Assembly (NCBI GenBank): GCA_028281325.1
Contig: JANQKC010000026.1
Location: 124,001 to 188,000, forward strand
Length of the DNA: 64,000 nucleotides
Source: Alphaproteobacteria bacterium
Lineage (GTDB): Bacteria; Pseudomonadota; Alphaproteobacteria; UBA8366
Direction: 5' to 3'
Part shown: positions 59,105 through 64,000 of the stretch, piece by piece
How the letters are laid out: the number at the start of each line of letters is the position of its first letter
Position numbering within the stretch: position 1 is the stretch's first letter
The notes under the pieces: generated by a model
What the model was told of the DNA's origin: nothing
The model's database searches: none
What the model saw: the letters and a program-made list of their open reading frames with translations, nothing else
Translations under genes and position numbers: made by a program

Positions 59105-61012
59105 ATGTCGCATACCGATACGTCGCTCACCATTGCCGGACTTGTCGCCGGTTCGGATGACTTCAATATTCTCTTCAAGGCGGTCGTCGCCGCGGGTCTC
59201 GACGACGACCTGGCCGCGCCGAACGCCGATCTGACCGTCTTCGCGCCGACGGACGACGCCTTCGTACAATTGGCGAAGGATTTCGGTTTCGACGGCGACC
59301 CGCATGACGAAGACGCGGTCTTCGACGCGATCGCCGGCGCGCTGGCCGGGCTTGCGCCCGACGGCAACCCGATCCCCGTGTTGACCAACGTTCTGCTGTA
59401 CCACGTCTCGCCGGGCGCGAAACCCTTGGCCGAGGTGGCGGCGCTGGACAATGTGCCGACCTTGCTGAGCGGCGCGACCTTCTCGCCGGACGGCACGACC
59501 CTGGTCGATAACGAACCGGACCTTCCGGATCCGTCTCTGATCCAAACCGATGTCCCCACGGCCAACGGCATCGTCCATGTCATCGACCGCGTGTTGATCC
59601 CGCTGGATATCCCCGGCAACGAGTCGAACGAGTTGGTCATCGAAGCGGAAGATTTCCATTTGTCCGGCTACAAGGTCGAGCATGACGGCGATGCATCCGG
59701 CGACGCCTTGATCAAGCTGTCATCCCATACGGGCAGCGCGACGACGGTGTTCGAGGGCCCGACCGGGCAATATGACCTGACGCTCGATTACTTCGACGAA
59801 ATCGACGGCAACGCCATGATCGACGTCCTGATCGACGGCGAGCCGGTAAAGCAGATTTCGTTGGACCAGGAGCTGGGCGGGAGGTTTGCGTCGGCGGAAA
59901 ACGCAACCTCGATTACCATCGAAGGTCTTGAGCTGGAAACCGGGTCCACGATCGAATTGGTCGGCCGGCGCGACGATAACGAATTCGCGCGGATCGACAA
60001 GGTCACGCTGACGCCCGCCGAACCTTCCGATCCGGGCGAACCGACGGAGCCCACGGAGCCGCCGACCATCGCCGAGATCGCGACCGACGACGGCAACTTC
60101 GGCATCCTGTTGAAAGCGCTGGAAGCGGCGAACCTGACCGCGCCCTTCGTCGACCCCGACTCCGACCTGACGGTCTTCGCGCCGACCGACGACGCCTTCG
60201 CGCAACTGGCCAGGGATTTCGGGTTCACCGGCGACACGTCGGATGACGACGCCGTCTTCAACGCCATCGCCGAAGCGTTGGCGGGCCTCGCGCCGGACGG
60301 CGATCCGATCCCGGTGTTAACCAATGTGCTGCTCTATCACGTGTCGCCGGAGGCCAAGCTGCTTGCCGAGGTCGCGGCGTTGGAAAATGTCCCGACCCTG
60401 CTTGAAGGGGCGACCTTCTCGCCGGACGGCACGACGCTGGTCGACAACGAGCCGGACCTCCAGGACCCGACGCTGGTCGACACCGATATCGAGGCGTCCA
60501 ACGGCGTCATCCACGTCATCGACCGCGTCCTCATCCCGCTCGACATTCCCGGCAACGAGCCGGCCGAAACCGTCGTCGAAGCGGAGGATATGCACCTGTC
60601 CGGCTACAAGGTGGAGCATGAAAGTGACGCCTCGGGCGATGCGTTGATCAAGCTGTCAAGCCACGAAGGCACCGCATCGACGACATTCGACGGCCCGTCG
60701 GGCGCATACGACCTCAAGCTGCATTATTTCGACGAGATCGACGGCGAAACGTCCATCGCGATCTATGTCAACGACGACCGGGTCGAACAGTTCCATCTCG
60801 ACCAGGAGTTGGGCGGACGGTTCGCCAGCACGGAAAATGCGGCATCGATCACGATCGAAGGGCTCGAACTCGAACAGGGAGACTCGATCAAGTTTCTCGG
60901 CGTTCGGGACGACAACGAGTTTGCGCGGATCGACAAATTCGTGCTGTCGCCTTCGATTTACGACGACGAGTCCCCCGACGTCATTTCCGTGACCGAAGAC
61001 GCACTCGTCTAA
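59105..61012 (+). CDS. Duplicated FAS1 plus carbohydrate-binding-like protein, predicted type I secretion substrate
   Basis: The 635-residue, very acidic protein is an internal tandem duplication. Each half has a fasciclin (FAS1) domain (residues about 1-175 and 320-490: LTVFAPTDDAFVQLAKDFGF, VLTNVLLYHVSPGAKPLAEV, IVHVIDRVLIPLDIPGN) followed by a beta-sandwich like CBM6/35 (residues about 176-302 and 491-615: VIEAEDFHLSGYKVEHDG and NEFARIDKVTLTP). A Pro/Glu-rich linker (about 304-320) joins the halves. There is no N-terminal signal peptide. The extreme end, SVTEDALV, has acidic residues followed by hydrophobic ones, like C-terminal type I secretion signals. The genes that follow encode such a transporter. 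Likely a cell-surface or matrix adhesin. Confidence 0.88.
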   Translation: MSHTDTSLTIAGLVAGSDDFNILFKAVVAAGLDDDLAAPNADLTVFAPTDDAFVQLAKDFGFDGDPHDEDAVFDAIAGALAGLAPDGNPIPVLTNVLLYHVSPGAKPLAEVAALDNVPTLLSGATFSPDGTTLVDNEPDLPDPSLIQTDVPTANGIVHVIDRVLIPLDIPGNESNELVIEAEDFHLSGYKVEHDGDASGDALIKLSSHTGSATTVFEGPTGQYDLTLDYFDEIDGNAMIDVLIDGEPVKQISLDQELGGRFASAENATSITIEGLELETGSTIELVGRRDDNEFARIDKVTLTPAEPSDPGEPTEPTEPPTIAEIATDDGNFGILLKALEAANLTAPFVDPDSDLTVFAPTDDAFAQLARDFGFTGDTSDDDAVFNAIAEALAGLAPDGDPIPVLTNVLLYHVSPEAKLLAEVAALENVPTLLEGATFSPDGTTLVDNEPDLQDPTLVDTDIEASNGVIHVIDRVLIPLDIPGNEPAETVVEAEDMHLSGYKVEHESDASGDALIKLSSHEGTASTTFDGPSGAYDLKLHYFDEIDGETSIAIYVNDDRVEQFHLDQELGGRFASTENAASITIEGLELEQGDSIKFLGVRDDNEFARIDKFVLSPSIYDDESPDVISVTEDALV

Positions 61013-61024
61013 TTCGCCATGGCA

Positions 61025-61066
61025 TTGCGCCGGCGGCCGGCATTTATTCGCCGCCCGCCGGCGCAA
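61025..61066 (+). terminator. Strong GC hairpin between substrate and transporter genes
   Basis: Perfect 12-bp arms TTGCGCCGGCGG and CCGCCGGCGCAA are separated by an 18-base loop. There is no U-tract, so it may attenuate, stabilise the 3' end of the adhesin mRNA, or act with Rho. It lies 12 bases after the adhesin stop and 46 before the ABC gene, a position suited to setting substrate levels above those of the transporter. Confidence 0.65.
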
Positions 61067-61112
61067 TCCGAAAACACGGCCAATAAGCCAAGACTAAGCC
61101 AGGGAGGGCGTC

Positions 61113-62870
61113 ATGGCAGCGAATTCCAATCGACCCGAAACGACACATGAGCTTTCTAAAGCTATCGCCGCCAGCCGCGGCCTGTTGGCGGCGGTGGCGA
61201 TTTTCAGCGTGTTCGCGAACCTGCTGATGCTGACCGGCCCGCTCTTCATGCTGCAAGTCTACGACCGGGTACTCGCCAGCGGGTCGATCGAAACCCTTAC
61301 CGCCTTGTTCCTGTTGGTGACCGGCCTGTTCCTGATCTTTGGTTTGCTGGACTTTGCGCGCGGCCGATTGATGGGGCGCGTCGGCGCGCGCGCGCAGACA
61401 CTGTTGGGCCGCCGCGCGGACGGCATCGCTATGACCGGCGCGATATCCGGCCCCTCGCCCGACCCGAATATCGATGTCCGCACCGCGCCACGCGATCTGA
61501 CCGCATTGCAAAAGGGGTTGGCGGGAGGCGCTCCCTTCGTCTTTTTCGATATGCCGTGGGTGCCGATCTTCCTGGCCGCCATGTTCGTTTTCCATCCCTG
61601 GCTCGGCATTCTCGGCTGCGTCGGCGGCCTCGTGATGGTCGCGGTGACCGCCCTGAACCAGTGGCGCACGCGGGCCGCGCTGAACGACGCGCAAAGCCTG
61701 GACCACCATGCGACGCGGCTTTCGGATGCCGCGCAGCAGGATGCCGGCGTGATCAAGGCGCTCGGCATGAAGGAAGCGATCCTGGCTCGGCTGGGCGCGG
61801 CCCGGCAGGACGCGCTGGCCGCCGGCACCGCCGCCAGCGACCGGTCGGGGGCATACACCTCGGCCTCCAAATCGCTGCGCTTCTACTTGCAATCCGCCAT
61901 CCTGGCGCTCGGCGCGGCGCTCGCCATCGCCGGCGACATCACGCCGGGTGCGATGATCGCCGCGTCGATCCTGATGGGCCGGGCCCTCGCCCCGGTCGAA
62001 CAGGGCATCGCGCAATGGCCGACGATCCAACACTGCCTGACGGCATGGCGGCGGCTCAAAGCCACCTTGGCCGAATTCCCGGCCGAACCGGAAAAGACCG
62101 AATTGCCCGCGCCGCAGTCCCGGCTGGAAGTCCGGAACCTGACCGTGGCCGCGCCCGGCTCGGATGCGTTGGCGGTCATCGGGCTGACCTTCGATCTCGC
62201 GCCCGGCGAGTCCATGGGGGTCATCGGGCGCAGCGCCAGCGGGAAATCCTCGCTGGCGCGCGCGCTGGCCAATATCTGGGAACCGGCGGCGGGTTCGGTC
62301 CGGCTGGATAGCGCGACCTACGACCAATGGCCCGCCGACGCGCTCGGCGCGCATATCGGGTATCTGCCGCAGGACGTGACACTGATGTCCGGCACCGTCG
62401 CCGAGAACATTGCCCGCATGCAGCATCCCGTCGACGCGCGGGGCGTCATCGCCGCAGCCAAGGCGGCACGGGCGCATGAGGTCATCCTGCGCCTGCCGCA
62501 AGGATACGAAACGCCGGTCGGCGACGGCAGCAGCACCTTGTCCGGCGGACAGCGGCAGCGCATCGGGCTCGCGCGCGCGCTCTTCGGCGATCCCGCGCTG
62601 GTGATCCTGGACGAACCCAACGCCCACCTGGATTCCGACGGCGAGACGGCGCTCATCGAGACCATCACGGAATTAAAGCAACGCGGGAAGGCGGTCGTCG
62701 TCATGGCGCACCGGCCGAACGGCATTGCGGCCTGCGATACGTTGCTGGTCCTCGACAAGGGACGGCAGCGGGGCTGGGGTCCGCGCGACGAGATTCTGCA
62801 ACAGTTCGGAAAACCCCGCGCGCCCGTCGAAGACAATGACGCGCTGCGCCGGGCAACGGGCGGGAGCTAG
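61113..62870 (+). CDS. Type I secretion ABC transporter (PrtD-type permease-ATPase)
   Basis: The 585-residue protein fuses a membrane domain to an ATPase. LLAAVAIFSVFANLLMLTGPLFMLQVYDRVL near residues 24-54 is the signature of PrtD-type exporters. The ATPase has Walker A GRSASGKSS near residue 371, signature LSGGQRQRIGLARALFG near 478, Walker B ALVILDEPNAHLD near 498 (Asn where Thr is usual) and switch His MAHRPNGIAACD. It should export the upstream adhesin directly from cytoplasm to outside with an HlyD-like adaptor and a TolC-like porin. GGGAGGGC precedes the ATG. Confidence 0.93.
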   Translation: MAANSNRPETTHELSKAIAASRGLLAAVAIFSVFANLLMLTGPLFMLQVYDRVLASGSIETLTALFLLVTGLFLIFGLLDFARGRLMGRVGARAQTLLGRRADGIAMTGAISGPSPDPNIDVRTAPRDLTALQKGLAGGAPFVFFDMPWVPIFLAAMFVFHPWLGILGCVGGLVMVAVTALNQWRTRAALNDAQSLDHHATRLSDAAQQDAGVIKALGMKEAILARLGAARQDALAAGTAASDRSGAYTSASKSLRFYLQSAILALGAALAIAGDITPGAMIAASILMGRALAPVEQGIAQWPTIQHCLTAWRRLKATLAEFPAEPEKTELPAPQSRLEVRNLTVAAPGSDALAVIGLTFDLAPGESMGVIGRSASGKSSLARALANIWEPAAGSVRLDSATYDQWPADALGAHIGYLPQDVTLMSGTVAENIARMQHPVDARGVIAAAKAARAHEVILRLPQGYETPVGDGSSTLSGGQRQRIGLARALFGDPALVILDEPNAHLDSDGETALIETITELKQRGKAVVVMAHRPNGIAACDTLLVLDKGRQRGWGPRDEILQQFGKPRAPVEDNDALRRATGGS

Positions 62871-62873
62871 GCT

Positions 62874-64000
62874 ATGAACGGTACTGACCCCCAAAACGAT
62901 GCGGTGCGCCAATGGCGCGGCGCCAAACATCTTCTGATCGGCGGGTTCGCCTTGGTCATTCTGCTTGGCGGATTGGCCGGCTGGTCCGTGCTGGCGTCGA
63001 TTTCCGGCGCGGTCATCGCGGCGGGCCAATTGCAGGTCGAGGCGAACCGGCAGGTCGTGCAGCATCCGGACGGCGGCGTGATCCAGGAAATCCTCGTCGA
63101 GGACGGCGACGTCGTGGAAGCAGGCCAGGTCCTGGTGCGATTCGACGGATCCCTGCTGAGCACCCAGTTCTCGATGCTCGACAATCAGCTTTACGGCACG
63201 CGCGCGCGCATCGCCCGCCTCATCGCGGAACGGGACGGACGCGCGGCGGTCGCTTTCGACGAGGCCCTGCGCGCCGACGCCGCGGAGAAATCCGACCGCC
63301 AAGATCTGTTGGATGCGCAGATCAGCCTGTTTACCGCGCGCGCCGAGACCCTGAGCCGGCAACTCGCGCAACTGCGCACGCGGCAAGACCAATTCAAACG
63401 CGAGATCAGCGGCCTTGAGGCGCAAAAGAAATCGACCGAGCAACAACTCGCGCTCATCGGGCGCGAGCTGGCCGGCCAGCGTCAACTCTTCGACAAAGGC
63501 CACGCCCGGGCGGTGCGCGTCTATCAGCTGGAACGCCAAAAGGCGGAGCTTGCGGGACAACTGGGCGAGCGCGAGTCCGACATCGCGCAATCGCAAGGGC
63601 GGATCGCCGAAATCGAGATCGAAATGCTGCGCCTCGCCGCCACCCGGCGCGAAGACGCGATCACCCAACTGCGCACGCTCCGGGCGGAGGAGTCGGATCT
63701 GGTCGAACGCCACCGCGCGACATCGACGATGCTGTCGCGGCTGGAGGTCCGTGCGCCGCGCGCCGGCACGGTCCTCGACCGGTCGGTTCACGCCCTGCGG
63801 TCGGTGGTCCGGCCTGCGGACCCGATTCTGTATATCGTCCCGTCGGATTCCACGCTGGTCGTTCAAGCGCGGGTCAGTCCGGCAAATGTCGACGACCTGT
63901 ACCCCCGGCAAACCGCGAAACTACGCTTCTCCTCCTTCAACGCGCGGACCACGCCCGAACTGGAAGGCGTGGTCCAAACGATCTCCGCCGATGCGCTGGT
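62874..64000 (+). CDS. HlyD-family periplasmic adaptor (C-terminus beyond window)
   Basis: At least 375 residues are encoded. An N-terminal membrane anchor (HLLIGGFALVILLGGLAGWS, about residues 19-38) is followed by the lipoyl/barrel domain (AGQLQVEANRQVVQHPDGGVIQEILVEDGDVVEAG, typical of PrtE/HlyD), a long coiled coil (about residues 105-280) and RLEVRAPRAGTVLDRSVH, VVRPADPILYIVPSDSTLVV. It starts three bases after the ABC gene and is the second component of the type I exporter; the outer-membrane part is not visible. Confidence 0.93.
   Translation, partial: MNGTDPQNDAVRQWRGAKHLLIGGFALVILLGGLAGWSVLASISGAVIAAGQLQVEANRQVVQHPDGGVIQEILVEDGDVVEAGQVLVRFDGSLLSTQFSMLDNQLYGTRARIARLIAERDGRAAVAFDEALRADAAEKSDRQDLLDAQISLFTARAETLSRQLAQLRTRQDQFKREISGLEAQKKSTEQQLALIGRELAGQRQLFDKGHARAVRVYQLERQKAELAGQLGERESDIAQSQGRIAEIEIEMLRLAATRREDAITQLRTLRAEESDLVERHRATSTMLSRLEVRAPRAGTVLDRSVHALRSVVRPADPILYIVPSDSTLVVQARVSPANVDDLYPRQTAKLRFSSFNARTTPELEGVVQTISADAL

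Noticed and set aside
59105-61012. RTX calcium-binding adhesin
   Set aside because: No GGxGxDxUx nonapeptide repeats are seen; Asp-rich stretches belong to the FAS1 and CBM-like folds.
1-64000. CRISPR arrays, tRNA/rRNA genes, prophage or intact insertion sequences
   Set aside because: No regularly spaced repeat array, no cloverleaf or CCA-ended element and no transposase or integrase motif was recognised by eye; a covariance-model scan was not possible.

Overview
The window is GC-rich, densely packed chromosomal DNA with no tRNA, rRNA, phage or transposase gene that I could see. The gene families (TauD/TfdA dioxygenases, TRAP transporter, hydantoin enzymes, phosphonate ABC transporter, MmgE/PrpD, AtuA/DUF4387, acyl-CoA dehydrogenase pairs) and codon use fit a metabolically versatile free-living alphaproteobacterium, probably Rhodospirillales-like. 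That placement is inference.

Layout. 1-9988: the start of a hydantoinase-A gene (cut by the window edge), a TauD dioxygenase, a TRIC-type channel, MmgE/PrpD divergent from a split thiamine-diphosphate decarboxylase plus an atypical SDR, a YgiB/YgiC pair, a signal-less NMT1-like binding protein with a cupin, and a ketopantoate-reductase-like protein. 10149-16630: enoyl-CoA hydratase homologue, two c-type cytochromes, an AT-rich patch with a sugar O-methyltransferase, Uup, YaiI and a GST. 16659-21694: amidohydrolase, NHL propeller, and a MarR/SnoaL/DUF3237 divergon around a perfect 16-bp-arm operator, then a GNAT. 21908-25454: a D-hydantoin operon (hydantoinase, D-carbamoylase, racemase, AtzH-like). 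25614-36456: TauD, soluble aldose/sorbosone dehydrogenase, porin-like barrel, a second D-carbamoylase, a TPP enzyme, a PuuE-like deacetylase and a complete TRAP transporter. 36639-45340: a phosphonate operon (phnD, phnC, phnE, phnE, phosphonoacetate hydrolase, alcohol dehydrogenase, aldehyde dehydrogenase) divergent from a LysR regulator. 45355-53510: an acyl-CoA catabolic cluster (alpha/beta hydrolase, CoA-transferase, a coupled acyl-CoA dehydrogenase pair, a flavoprotein, a D-2-hydroxyacid dehydrogenase, a TauD). 53567-56030: a glycosyltransferase and a TupA-like ATP-grasp protein. 56130-58756: DUF4387, AtuA and TauD. 59105-64000: a type I secretion locus whose substrate is a duplicated fasciclin plus carbohydrate-binding-like protein.

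How it works together. Most of the window is uptake and oxidation of small organic N, P and S compounds: ureides and hydantoins to amino acids, phosphonates to phosphate and acetate, carboxylic acids through CoA esters. Three copies of a 158-159 bp inverted-repeat element sit exactly between convergent genes and, at three of the six flanking gene ends, supply the stop codon. The items I judge most likely to be new are the type I-secreted FAS1 adhesin system at the right edge, the alcohol-dehydrogenase/aldehyde-dehydrogenase/phosphonoacetate-hydrolase route with its 21-codon coupling ORF, the stop-donating repeat, and the split decarboxylase/SDR cluster whose enzymes carry altered catalytic motifs.
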